From Schaalia turicensis ACS-279-V-Col4 (GTDB taxonomy: Bacteria > Actinomycetota > Actinomycetes > Actinomycetales > Actinomycetaceae), in NCBI RefSeq assembly GCF_000296505.1, contig NZ_JH815208.1:492633-556632 (forward strand): a stretch of DNA of 64,000 nucleotides, given 5' to 3'. How positions within the stretch are numbered: position 1 is the first letter of the stretch; each line of letters begins with the position of its first letter. The position numbers and the translations under genes are program-made. The notes under the pieces were generated by a model. That model ran no database searches, had not been told where the DNA came from, and was given only the letters and a program-made list of their open reading frames with translations. Below, one piece after another: positions 10,077-19,169 of this stretch.

Positions 10077-12632
10077 TTACTCAGTCGTCAGTGCCTCCAC
10101 GGGAGAGACCTTTGCAGCCTTGCGTCCGGGCAACCACGAGGCGATCAAAGCGGCCAACACGGACACAGCAACAACCGCAATCAGCGTTCCCCACGGCATG
10201 GCGATTGCAATGGTCACGTCCTCCAAAGGCATGGCGTATGTTCCCGCGATTCCAAAGATAATCCCCAGAATCACACCGATGGTTGACCCAGCCAACGCGA
10301 TACAGACAGCTTCGACACTCAGCATCGTCTTAATATTCCGGCGGGTCATACCAAGAGCGCGCAACAGACCGTTCTCGCGGGTGCGCTCGGCAACCGACAG
10401 GCTGAGCGTATTCGTCACACCGACCAGTGCAATCAGAACTGAAATACCGAGCATTCCGATCACGACCAGTAGGACTTGATCGATCATCCGGTTGTAGGTT
10501 TCGCGTTCAAGAGCGGTACCGTTCACCGAGTACTGGTCGTTGAGCGACAGCAGAGCGGACTGTACTTTGGTAGCACTCGCTTGGTCGTCCAGCTTCACTT
10601 GAATCGCACTCACACCGGCTGATGAATCCAGTTTGCCGAGGGCGTTCGCAGAGATTGAAACGTAGTCAGCCTGGGAGTGTTCATCGATGAGAGCGGTGAA
10701 GTCCGCACACTTTCCGTTCGAGGTACACACCTGAACCGTGTCTCCGGTCTTCACTGTGCTGCTCGAAAACTTTGCGGTCGTATCATCCAATACGTCAATC
10801 GTGGAGTGTGCGACCGGATTCAAGTCGGGTACGCCCTCGATGAAGACGTCGAGCGAATCAGTCCCCGCTGTCATCGTTCCGCTGGTCCCGTGAATCTCAA
10901 CCGCCGCAGCAACACCTTGTGTCCCAGTGACCTCCGACAGAGCGGATGCGGGTAGCTCACCGCTGGCAGACTGCACGGTCAGATCGTAAGGACGAGCAGA
11001 ATCAACCTCGGAAGTGAGTGTCTGACGCATTGATGCTGCGCCCACGCTCATCATGGTGATTAGGGTGACGCCAATGGCGATAGCAACACCTGTTGCTGCG
11101 GTGCGACCAGGATTGCGAAGAGTATTTTCGCGTGCCAGTTTCGACGTGGTTCCTCGTCCAAGACTGCCCCACAGACGTGCCAAGGCCGGAATGAAAACGA
11201 TCGATGCGCACATCATGGCGACCAGCGCGACCATTCCGGAAAGGAATGCGAGCAGGAAACCGCTGGTTGACCCACGCATAAACAGGCCAACACCCATACC
11301 TGCGAAGGCAAGCGTCGCAATGATGAGCGAAACAATGAAGAACACGCGATGCGACTTCTGCGAGGATGCGGTTTCCGCTTGATTACCCAGTGCCTCGATC
11401 GGAGACATGTGAGCAATCGAGCGTGCGGGGCGTAGGTTCGCGGCGATGGTCATCAGCGTGCCAGCTGCCCACGTGCCCGCCAGAGCGATCGGCGAGGCAG
11501 CCGAGGCAACTGCGTCAGAGAACGAGACAATCTCGAACCCGTTCAGGATCGCAAACCCACCCAATGCGCCAACGACGGTACCGACCGTCGATGAGATGAG
11601 GCCGATCAGTGCGGCCTCGCGCATGACCAACGACCGAGTCTGCTTCTTCGTTGCGCCGATGGCGCGTAGCAGGGCGAGCTCGCGACGCCGCTGAGTCATT
11701 ATCACCTGGAAGGTCGTCGCAACAACGATAATCGCGACAATCATCGAAATCACGGGGAAGATCAGGAATATCGCTCTGAGTGTTGCTGACCCGGCGGCCA
11801 GTTGCTTAATTTCTTTTTCGTATGCCGCGTGGCCGGTCGTTACTGTCAGACCGGTGTCATTGAGTGTCGTTGTCAGCGTGTTCGCCAACTTTTCTTGCTC
11901 AGCAATCGACGGGGAGGCGCTCGATGAGGCAACCAGAATGCTGGTCGTGTGCTGCGAGTGATTGGACGCGGCAACCAAGCCGTCCGGTGTCATTATCGCA
12001 ACACCTTGGCTCGTCGGCCCGGTTTTCACCAGACCCGAAACGGTCAGGTTGGTCTTTGGAGCAGAAGCATCCTGCGTGTACGCGGCGCTTGCCTGAATCG
12101 TGTCGCCTACCTTCACGCCAAGGTTGTTGGCGGCGGTCGTGTCGAGGAAGATCTCAGTGTCGCTGTTCGGAAGGGCACCTTCTGTTACTTCACTGCGGTG
12201 GAAAGGTTCCGGCTGGGTAGAACTTGCCATGCGAGCCGTCCGCTTAGCGCCATTCGACAGATTAAGGAATGCCATCTGTTGCGGTGCAATTGCCGTGACA
12301 CCGTCGGTTGCCTTCAACTGATCGGTGACCTCTAAAAGATCCGAGTGGCCGGCATTGTAGAACTCGTCAGTAGCCTCGACCACCGCGGCAGCACCTTGGT
12401 AGAAATCGCGCGCACTCGCGGTCAACAATGCGGTCATGCCGTTGCCGAGTGCCAGGAACACCATAATGAACGCGGTTGAAATCGCGACGGCGAGGCCGGT
12501 CGCCACGTAGCGATGACCGTGCGTCTTCACGTTGGCGCGGAGCAAGTGGCCAAGGGTTCCACGCGATGTGGAAGCGTCGGTACGAGGCTCGGATGTAGGG
12601 GCGAAATCGCCCGGTTGTTTAATGGAGCTCAT
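10077..12632 (-). CDS. FtsX/MacB-type ABC transporter permease (duplicated)
   Basis: 851 aa. An N-terminal helix (about 45-68) and a large extracytoplasmic domain precede a first three-helix FtsX domain (about 285-410, IFLIFPVISMIVAIIVVATT, then TQRRRELALLRAIGATKKQ). A second extracytoplasmic segment precedes a second FtsX domain (about 725-845, AERTRENGLLRALGMTRRN). This double layout is typical of actinobacterial exporters of lipids, lipoproteins or antimicrobial compounds. It overlaps its ATPase gene by four bases and forms a two-gene operon. The substrate cannot be told from sequence. Confidence 0.88.
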   Translation of the reverse strand: MSSIKQPGDFAPTSEPRTDASTSRGTLGHLLRANVKTHGHRYVATGLAVAISTAFIMVFLALGNGMTALLTASARDFYQGAAAVVEATDEFYNAGHSDLLEVTDQLKATDGVTAIAPQQMAFLNLSNGAKRTARMASSTQPEPFHRSEVTEGALPNSDTEIFLDTTAANNLGVKVGDTIQASAAYTQDASAPKTNLTVSGLVKTGPTSQGVAIMTPDGLVAASNHSQHTTSILVASSSASPSIAEQEKLANTLTTTLNDTGLTVTTGHAAYEKEIKQLAAGSATLRAIFLIFPVISMIVAIIVVATTFQVIMTQRRRELALLRAIGATKKQTRSLVMREAALIGLISSTVGTVVGALGGFAILNGFEIVSFSDAVASAASPIALAGTWAAGTLMTIAANLRPARSIAHMSPIEALGNQAETASSQKSHRVFFIVSLIIATLAFAGMGVGLFMRGSTSGFLLAFLSGMVALVAMMCASIVFIPALARLWGSLGRGTTSKLARENTLRNPGRTAATGVAIAIGVTLITMMSVGAASMRQTLTSEVDSARPYDLTVQSASGELPASALSEVTGTQGVAAAVEIHGTSGTMTAGTDSLDVFIEGVPDLNPVAHSTIDVLDDTTAKFSSSTVKTGDTVQVCTSNGKCADFTALIDEHSQADYVSISANALGKLDSSAGVSAIQVKLDDQASATKVQSALLSLNDQYSVNGTALERETYNRMIDQVLLVVIGMLGISVLIALVGVTNTLSLSVAERTRENGLLRALGMTRRNIKTMLSVEAVCIALAGSTIGVILGIIFGIAGTYAMPLEDVTIAIAMPWGTLIAVVAVSVLAALIASWLPGRKAAKVSPVEALTTE

Positions 12633-13390
12633 CGTGCAGCCTCGCTCAGCTGAGCTTCGGTCGGCTTGGTCAGATCGGCACGGATCTTTCCGTCGCGCAT
12701 CACCAGGACACGGTCGGCAATCAGAGCGGCGTTTTGATCGTGCGTCACCATGATGACGCTCTGCCCCAGCTGATCAACGGTGGCGCGAAGAAGTTGCAGG
12801 ACCTCGCGCGAGGAAGCGGAGTCCAGGTTGCCGGTCGGTTCGTCGGCGACGATCACTGCTGGCTTCGATGCGAGCGCACGGGCAACGGCGACGCGTTGCT
12901 GCTGGCCACCAGACATTTCCTGCGGGCGATGCGTCAAGCGATTCCCGATGCCGAGCACGTCGATGATCATGGAGAGCCAACGGCGGTCAGGCTTTTGTCC
13001 GGCCAAGTGAAGGGGAAGCTCAATGTTTGCGCGCGCATCAAGAGTGGGAACAAGGTTGAAGCTCTGGAATACGAAACCGATGCGGTCGCGACGAAGACGG
13101 GTCAACGCGTCATCATCCAGTTGCGACAAGGTTTTACCTTCGATCCGAACCTCGCCACTGGTCGCCAAATCGAGACCGGCAAGCATGTGAAGCATGGTCG
13201 ACTTACCTGAGCCCGACGGACCCATAATGGCGGTGAAGGTGTGCTCGTAAAAGTCGACGCTGACGTCGTCGAGCGCTGCGACGCGCGTATCATCCTGACC
13301 GTAAATCTTGGATACGTGATCAAGCGCGACAACGGGCGCGGACGACGAAATGGATGAGACTGACTGAGAGTGTGGAAGTGAAATGCTCAT
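12629..13390 (-). CDS. LolD/MacB-type ABC transporter ATPase
   Basis: 253 aa. Walker A MGPSGSGKST, a Q-loop in FVFQSFNLVPTL, signature MSGGQQQRVAVARAL, Walker B PAVIVADEPTGNLDS and switch His in VMVTHD-type IMVTHDQNAAL. The NLDSASSREVLQLL stretch is characteristic of the LolD/MacB subfamily that pairs with FtsX-fold permeases, as here. The first gene of the pair; its start has TTGAAG upstream. No regulator is adjacent. Confidence 0.92.
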   Translation of the reverse strand: MSISLPHSQSVSSISSSAPVVALDHVSKIYGQDDTRVAALDDVSVDFYEHTFTAIMGPSGSGKSTMLHMLAGLDLATSGEVRIEGKTLSQLDDDALTRLRRDRIGFVFQSFNLVPTLDARANIELPLHLAGQKPDRRWLSMIIDVLGIGNRLTHRPQEMSGGQQQRVAVARALASKPAVIVADEPTGNLDSASSREVLQLLRATVDQLGQSVIMVTHDQNAALIADRVLVMRDGKIRADLTKPTEAQLSEAAR

Positions 13391-13498
13391 GCTTCAACTG
13401 TGCGCCGAGCAACGAGCTGCGCACTATGAGGGAAGCGCCCATTTCCACCCCCATTTTCTTGTGGGGGATGTCCCCGATTAACCTCGAATAGAGGGGGG

Positions 13499-15262
13499 TC
13501 AGTCCTTTTCCACGGAGTCGGTGGCGACAATACTGAGCCCGCGGAAACGGTTGATCGCGGCCCCAATGTCGACGCGTCGCGGGCGAGCCAAGAATGCCGG
13601 GTATGAGCGTGCCCCGAACTTTGTCAGCGCGTCCAAGCCTTCGGATGCGAACTGACGTTCAAGACGAGCAAGCAGTTCGGCTAGCGCCATCTTGCCGGCA
13701 GCATAGTTTTCCAAAACTCCTCGGACCGCCCACGCGATTGCTTCGGTCTGACCCGGATCGACGATTTGCTCCACGTCCGTCAGGGTGATTGTCTGGCGGT
13801 CGATCGTGATTTCGTCCAGGCCCGCGGACTTTGTTTTCGGGCGGTCGGACGTGGGGCGCAGGCGATGGGGGATACGAGGCGCGGGCATCGCGAATTCCTG
13901 CTTGTCATTACGAGGCCGCGGCATGTGTTCAGCTACATCCTTGGCGCGGGCGGTGACGTCCACGCAACGGTAAGTGTCAAGCATGAGGACGCAGTCGGCA
14001 ACGTCCAGATAGTCGCCAGAACCGCCCATGACCATAATCGTTGAAACATTCTGCTTTGCAAGAGCTCCGATACGGTCAACGAGGGGAGTGATCGGCTCTT
14101 TTTCGGTGGCGACGAGGGCGCGCATACGCTCATCACGGATCAAGAGGTTCGTTGCCGAAGTGTCTTCGTCGATCAGCAGAAGAGGAGAGCCGAGTTCCAC
14201 AGCCTCCATGATCGCCGCAGCCTGAGAGGTTGAGCCTGAAGCGTTCGACGTCGAGAAGTTCGTCGTGTCCGCGCCGGCCGGCAAATGTGAAATAAAGGGA
14301 GAAACATCGACTCCGGTCACGGTACGACCATCGGCTGCGCGTACCTTCATGGCGTCCGGAAGAGTTGCTACGAGCTCGCGACCGTCGCTTGGAACATGCG
14401 CGTACACGCCTCGTTGGATTGCTGATAATAGCGTCGACTTGCCGTGGTAGCCACCGCCGACGATCACGGTGACACCGGGAGCAATTGCCATGCCACTGAC
14501 TGTGCCCGCGTGAGGAAGGTTCACCGTCTGACGCAGGGTCTGCGGGGATTCAAAAGTTACCGCGGTATCGGCGTCCATCGGAACCTGCGAAATCCCCGAC
14601 TTACGGGCAAGCAACGAGCCATCGGCGATAAAAGACACCCAGTTGTTTTCCGCCAGAGAATCGATCAGAGCGCAATGATCCTCGTACGTTGCAATGTGGG
14701 TTTTCAAGGCAGAAGTCTTGGCGATGGTGATGTCATCGTCAGACACAAAATCAAACGTGTCCATCACAATGTTCGGAATATCCACGTCGAAAATACGGGC
14801 AGCTTCGCGGCCCATGATCGTTCGACCTCGCGCAGGCATCTGAACCTGGAAACGGATCTCAACATGATCGGGCATCACCTTCGCGCTTGAACGCTGCAGG
14901 ATCTCTGGACCCGGGTGAGCGATCCGAATGGCACCACCACGAATGCGGTTTCTGATTGCTACCTCGAAGGCTCGCGCCAGGAAGTCAGCCGTCGCCAGAC
15001 GAGCCTGACCATTCGCCAATGCTTCAGGTGGCAAGCCCATTCGATCAGGTTTCGCAGTTGCGCGAATCGACGACGGAGGAGCGTAAGGGTCGGACTGAAT
15101 CCGATCAATGCTCAGCGAAAAATCGCCGTAATCCCAGTCGCCGATCACCGACTTATACGACCCGTAGGAGCGACCATCTAGACGGTCGAGGTCACGAATC
15201 AACTCTGTGTCAGAGCCAGAGCGTTTGTGGAACTTATCGTCGGTGTGAAAGCGAGGGACCAT
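13499..15262 (-). CDS. Predicted ABC-class ATPase (PF09818-like, MRB1590-like)
   Basis: 587 aa from the ATG at 15262 (MVPRFHTDDKFHKRSGSD); 21 upstream in-frame codons are rejected as leader. The Walker A is the family-specific GGGYHGKSTLLSAI and the Walker B LLLIDEDTSATNLLIRD, with VSPFISHLPAGADTTNFST between them and SGSTSQAAAI in the signature position. The N-terminal 200 residues match the conserved N-domain of this soluble ABC-class family; no membrane segment is present. The bacterial role is unknown. The trypanosome homologue MRB1590 belongs to the mitochondrial RNA-editing machinery, suggesting nucleic-acid binding. It appears to be transcribed alone. Confidence 0.82.
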   Translation of the reverse strand: MVPRFHTDDKFHKRSGSDTELIRDLDRLDGRSYGSYKSVIGDWDYGDFSLSIDRIQSDPYAPPSSIRATAKPDRMGLPPEALANGQARLATADFLARAFEVAIRNRIRGGAIRIAHPGPEILQRSSAKVMPDHVEIRFQVQMPARGRTIMGREAARIFDVDIPNIVMDTFDFVSDDDITIAKTSALKTHIATYEDHCALIDSLAENNWVSFIADGSLLARKSGISQVPMDADTAVTFESPQTLRQTVNLPHAGTVSGMAIAPGVTVIVGGGYHGKSTLLSAIQRGVYAHVPSDGRELVATLPDAMKVRAADGRTVTGVDVSPFISHLPAGADTTNFSTSNASGSTSQAAAIMEAVELGSPLLLIDEDTSATNLLIRDERMRALVATEKEPITPLVDRIGALAKQNVSTIMVMGGSGDYLDVADCVLMLDTYRCVDVTARAKDVAEHMPRPRNDKQEFAMPAPRIPHRLRPTSDRPKTKSAGLDEITIDRQTITLTDVEQIVDPGQTEAIAWAVRGVLENYAAGKMALAELLARLERQFASEGLDALTKFGARSYPAFLARPRRVDIGAAINRFRGLSIVATDSVEKD

Positions 15263-15417
15263 GCCCCTATCGTATCGGGTCGCTCCACCCCGGGCACAGG
15301 TCGCGCCGGCGGGCATTCCACGCACATAACGTGGTCGCTTTCCGATGCCCGCCGGCGCTATTCCTCACTCACACGGTTGAGGAAGCCTGTGCAGTACCCC
15401 GCACAGGGGCACCTCAG

Positions 15418-18400
15418 TCAGCCCTGCAAGACCTGCGTCGACAGGGGAGTGCGATTACCGAAACGATGGTTCGTGATCGACACTGCCTGCTCGTGAACGA
15501 ACGGCAGAACCTCTACACGGCCAGAGTTTGTGACGGGGCCATCCCAGACGGCCACGTCAATCGAGCCACCCACGGCGCAACGCAGGTCGTCGCCGGCCTC
15601 GTCAATGAGACGAATACGCTCGTCGTAGTTGAATTCCACCTGTGTCAGACGCATAGTGAACTGATCGAAGTCTTCGACAACAACCCCGATACCCATGTGC
15701 GCCAGTAGCGACGCGATCGACGTGGGTAGCGGTGTGGTCGTGGAAACGGTCAGCTCAACATCGCCCCAACCGCCGCCGGTGGTCTCGCGAATCATTCCCT
15801 CACCCAGTGGATTCGAAGCGAAGGAACCCGTTGCCACGCCAGCCGAGATGACGCGCAGAATATCGGTCAGCGAAGCGCCCGCTCCGGCGCGAATCGTTGC
15901 ACGTGCCGGAATGTAACGTAGAATATTGCGCTCCGCGGGCACCGCGCTCGGGTCATGTAAGACGTCGAATTCGGTGAACGCGGCCTCGTTATCCGACGAA
16001 ATTGCCTTCGCCAAACGCTCCATCTCTTCGCCGTCAAGCACCTCGGACGCCGAATCGAGCAGATCACGCAACTGAGGCTTCAACGTGTGCGTCGACGGAG
16101 CGGAATCGAGTGGCGCGGACGCCAGCGAACCGAAGCCCAGCAGGTAGTTTGGGCCACCGGCCTTCGTGCCTTCGCCGACAACTGAACGCTTCCAGCCACC
16201 GAACGGCTGGCGACGCACGATCGCGCCCGTGATACCGCGGTTAACGTACACGTTGCCAGCTTCGACGTTGTTCAGCCAGTAGTTGATTTCGTCCGGATCC
16301 AGCGAGTGCAGGCCGGCGGTCAGACCGTACTCGACCATGTTCTGCGCTTCGATCGCCTCATCGAGCGTATCGACGCGGATAATGCCGAGGATCGGGCCGA
16401 AGTATTCGGTCAAGTGGTACTCGCTACCGACCTGGACACCCGAGCGGACACCGGGACTCCACAGTCGGTTCGTGTCATCGAGAGGCTTTGGGGTGATTTC
16501 CCACTTCTGACCTGGCTCCAACGTGGTCAGACCGCGCAGTAGCTTTCCGGTCGGCTCGGTCGCCAGCGGACCCATCTGAGCGCTCAGGTCATCTGACCAG
16601 GCGACATGCAGGGAACGAACCGCGTCAAGCAACTGGTTGCGCACGCGCTTCGAGAAGCCGACCGAACCGACCAGAATCACATAGGAGCAGGCAGAACACT
16701 TCTGACCAGCGTGACCGAACGCTGAGTTCACAACATCCTTTACGGCCAGATCAAGGTCGGCCGACGGAGTGATGATGATCGAGTTCTTACCCGAAGTTTC
16801 TGCCATGATCTTCATCGTCGGATCCCAGGAACGGAACAGTTCAGCCGTCCCAGCCGCGCCCGTCAGGACAACGCGACCCACACGCGGGTGCGTGACGAGG
16901 TCCTTACCCAGCGTGTCCTCGCCGACGGAGACAAACTGCAGGACATCCTTCGGGACACCCGCAGCCCACAGGCACTCGGCAATAACGGCGCCACAGCGAG
17001 CAGCCGGATCAGCAGGCTTCAAAATGACAGCCGATCCTGCAGCCAAAGCGGCCAGAACGCCACCGGCAGGAATTGCCAGCGGGAAGTTCCACGGCGGAGT
17101 AACCAAGGTCAGATCCACCGGAGTGAACTGGGCGCCATCGAGTTTTTCGAGCTCCAGAGCAAGCTGTGCGTAGTAGTGGGCAAAGTCGGTAGCTTCGGAA
17201 ACCTCGACGTCAGCCTGTTCCAGGGACTTGCCCAGTTCGGAGCCGGCAACCTCGATCAGATCCGCGCGACGACGGGCCAGCTCAACACCTGCGCGGTGCA
17301 GGATATCGCTACGCTCTGCGGCGCTACGAGTCGCCCATTCCTTGCCGGCGTTCGCGGTCGCCTCGACGAGGTTGTCCAGGGTTTCGCGATCAGTGATCGT
17401 CCCCGCTTCAAGGGTCGAAGTTCCCAGAGTTGAGGTCGGGATACGCTCGGCGATTTCACGTGCCCACTGTAGGTTGACCGGAAGAGCCGGATCCGAATCC
17501 GCAGTGTTCGCGAAGATCCAGTTACCGTTCGAGTCCTTCAACGGTGCAGCCAGGTCGTCGGCAGTTTCCGACGTGCGGTCCTGGGTACGATTTGCGCCAA
17601 CACGGCTGATTCCCTCGCGCTTCATCTGCTCAACTGCGGCAAGGAAGCGAGTCTTTTCCTTATCGAATGACACTTGCGAGGTGCCGATATCGAAGATCGA
17701 CGCCATGAAGTTATCGTCCGCAGAGTTTTCTTCCAGTCGGCGCACCAGGTACGCGATGGCAACGTCGTATTCGTCGGGGTGAACGACGGGCACGTACAGT
17801 AACAGGTTGCCGACTTCCTGACGAACTGCGGCCGCCTGCTGCATCGCCATACCGGACAGCATTTCGAATTCAACGTGGTCGGTAACACCGCGTTCCTTCG
17901 CCAGCTCCCATGCGCAGGCGACTGTGAACAGGTTGTGTCCCGCGACGCCGATGTTGACGTTCTGAATACGATCGGGGTGCATCGCCCAATCCAGGACTCG
18001 CACGTAGTTCGCATCCGTCGACTGCTTCGAATCCCAGGTCGTCAGATCCCAGCCATGCATCGCGGCATCGACGCGCTCCATTGCCAGGTTTGCGCCCTTC
18101 ACGACACGCACCTTGATCGGTGCTCCGCCACGCGCTCTGCGTGCTGCTGCCCATTCCTGCAGATCCTTCATGACGTTCAGGGTGTCGGGCAGATAGGCCT
18201 GAAGCACAATGCCGGCACGCAGACCCAGGCATTCTTCACGGTCGAGGATTGTCTTGAACACGTCGACCGTCAGCTGAAGGTCGTGGTATTCCTCCATGTC
18301 CAAGTTGATGAACTTGCCACCGGCGCTGACCGCGTACTGGTAGAGCGGAAGCAGTTCGCGCACCGCATGGTTAACGATCTGGTCGTATCCCCACGGGTTG

Positions 18401-18969
18401 TGCGGGCCGGTCACCGCCGAAACCTTCAGTGAAACGTAGTCAACATCCGGGCGCTCCAGCAGACGACGAGTGTCGTCGAGGCGCTTGCGAGCTTCCTTCT
18501 CGCCCAGCACGGCTTCGCCGAGCAGATTCATGTTCAGGCGCGCGCCATCTTTACGAAGTCGCTCGATTGCTGGACCGAGCTTCTCGTCGGACACATCAAC
18601 AACAAGATCACCAACAAGGCGTGCAAACACCTTGCGGGCAGCGGGAACAGCGATTGACGGAACTAGCGTGCCAGCCTTCCCGCCAATCAGTGCAGGGGTG
18701 CGCAGATACCACGGCAAGAACTTCGGGTTCTTCGCGCCGACCTCGGCAAGGTGGCGTGCGGCCACCTTCTGGTCTTCGGGGCGAACCACTCCGTCAACGA
18801 ATGAAACGGTGTAATCCAAGCCCTCTTCGTCCTTCAACACGCCGGCCAGCAACTGTGCTGCCGTGTCAGTCGGGAACTGTGTCGATGATGTCGCCCAACG
18901 CCTCGCGGTAGCAAGCGCGCGGTCAACGATCGTTTCGAAATCCGTGGTGGGGTTTTCTGATTCAGACAT
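15418..18969 (-). CDS. putA: Bifunctional proline dehydrogenase / glutamate-semialdehyde dehydrogenase PutA
   Basis: 1183 aa. Residues about 1-450 are the FAD-dependent proline dehydrogenase barrel (DYVSLKVSAVTGPHNPWGYD, FINLDMEEYHDL, RVVKGANLAME). Residues about 500-960 are the aldehyde dehydrogenase (PPWNFPLAIPAGG, MAETSGKNSIII, catalytic Cys in GHAGQKCSACSYV, RQPFGGWKRSVVGEGTKAGG). The last 220 residues form an extra C-terminal ALDH-superfamily-like domain as in long PutA types. The enzyme oxidises proline to glutamate in two steps. No N-terminal DNA-binding domain is present, so it should not repress its own operon. GAGGAAG precedes the ATG. putP lies 200 bases upstream on the same strand. 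Confidence 0.94.
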   Translation of the reverse strand: MSESENPTTDFETIVDRALATARRWATSSTQFPTDTAAQLLAGVLKDEEGLDYTVSFVDGVVRPEDQKVAARHLAEVGAKNPKFLPWYLRTPALIGGKAGTLVPSIAVPAARKVFARLVGDLVVDVSDEKLGPAIERLRKDGARLNMNLLGEAVLGEKEARKRLDDTRRLLERPDVDYVSLKVSAVTGPHNPWGYDQIVNHAVRELLPLYQYAVSAGGKFINLDMEEYHDLQLTVDVFKTILDREECLGLRAGIVLQAYLPDTLNVMKDLQEWAAARRARGGAPIKVRVVKGANLAMERVDAAMHGWDLTTWDSKQSTDANYVRVLDWAMHPDRIQNVNIGVAGHNLFTVACAWELAKERGVTDHVEFEMLSGMAMQQAAAVRQEVGNLLLYVPVVHPDEYDVAIAYLVRRLEENSADDNFMASIFDIGTSQVSFDKEKTRFLAAVEQMKREGISRVGANRTQDRTSETADDLAAPLKDSNGNWIFANTADSDPALPVNLQWAREIAERIPTSTLGTSTLEAGTITDRETLDNLVEATANAGKEWATRSAAERSDILHRAGVELARRRADLIEVAGSELGKSLEQADVEVSEATDFAHYYAQLALELEKLDGAQFTPVDLTLVTPPWNFPLAIPAGGVLAALAAGSAVILKPADPAARCGAVIAECLWAAGVPKDVLQFVSVGEDTLGKDLVTHPRVGRVVLTGAAGTAELFRSWDPTMKIMAETSGKNSIIITPSADLDLAVKDVVNSAFGHAGQKCSACSYVILVGSVGFSKRVRNQLLDAVRSLHVAWSDDLSAQMGPLATEPTGKLLRGLTTLEPGQKWEITPKPLDDTNRLWSPGVRSGVQVGSEYHLTEYFGPILGIIRVDTLDEAIEAQNMVEYGLTAGLHSLDPDEINYWLNNVEAGNVYVNRGITGAIVRRQPFGGWKRSVVGEGTKAGGPNYLLGFGSLASAPLDSAPSTHTLKPQLRDLLDSASEVLDGEEMERLAKAISSDNEAAFTEFDVLHDPSAVPAERNILRYIPARATIRAGAGASLTDILRVISAGVATGSFASNPLGEGMIRETTGGGWGDVELTVSTTTPLPTSIASLLAHMGIGVVVEDFDQFTMRLTQVEFNYDERIRLIDEAGDDLRCAVGGSIDVAVWDGPVTNSGRVEVLPFVHEQAVSITNHRFGNRTPLSTQVLQG

Positions 18970-19038
18970 TCTTCCTCGATTACTTTGTTCAGTGGTGTGT
19001 GAGTGAGTTGGAAAGATTCAGTGCGGTGATGTTCAGTC

Positions 19039-19097
19039 GACGAGGCCGCCCACCCTGTTTCAGGCCGTGGCGGTTCAGTGGGCGAGGTGGCCTCGTC
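19039..19097 (-). terminator. putP-putA intergenic hairpin made of an inverted motif pair
   Basis: GACGAGGCC (19039-19047) and GGCCTCGTC (19089-19097) form an outer 9-bp stem; GCCCAC (19048-19053) and GTGGGC (19078-19083) extend it inside. There is no T-run on the minus strand, so it may attenuate or stabilise putP mRNA rather than end transcription. Confidence 0.5.
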
Positions 19098-19169
19098 AAT
19101 TCTGAAATAGAGGAATCTGACTGCTTCGCGCCACCTGCGTTCGTGGCGAAGTAGCGCGAAGCTGAGGCG

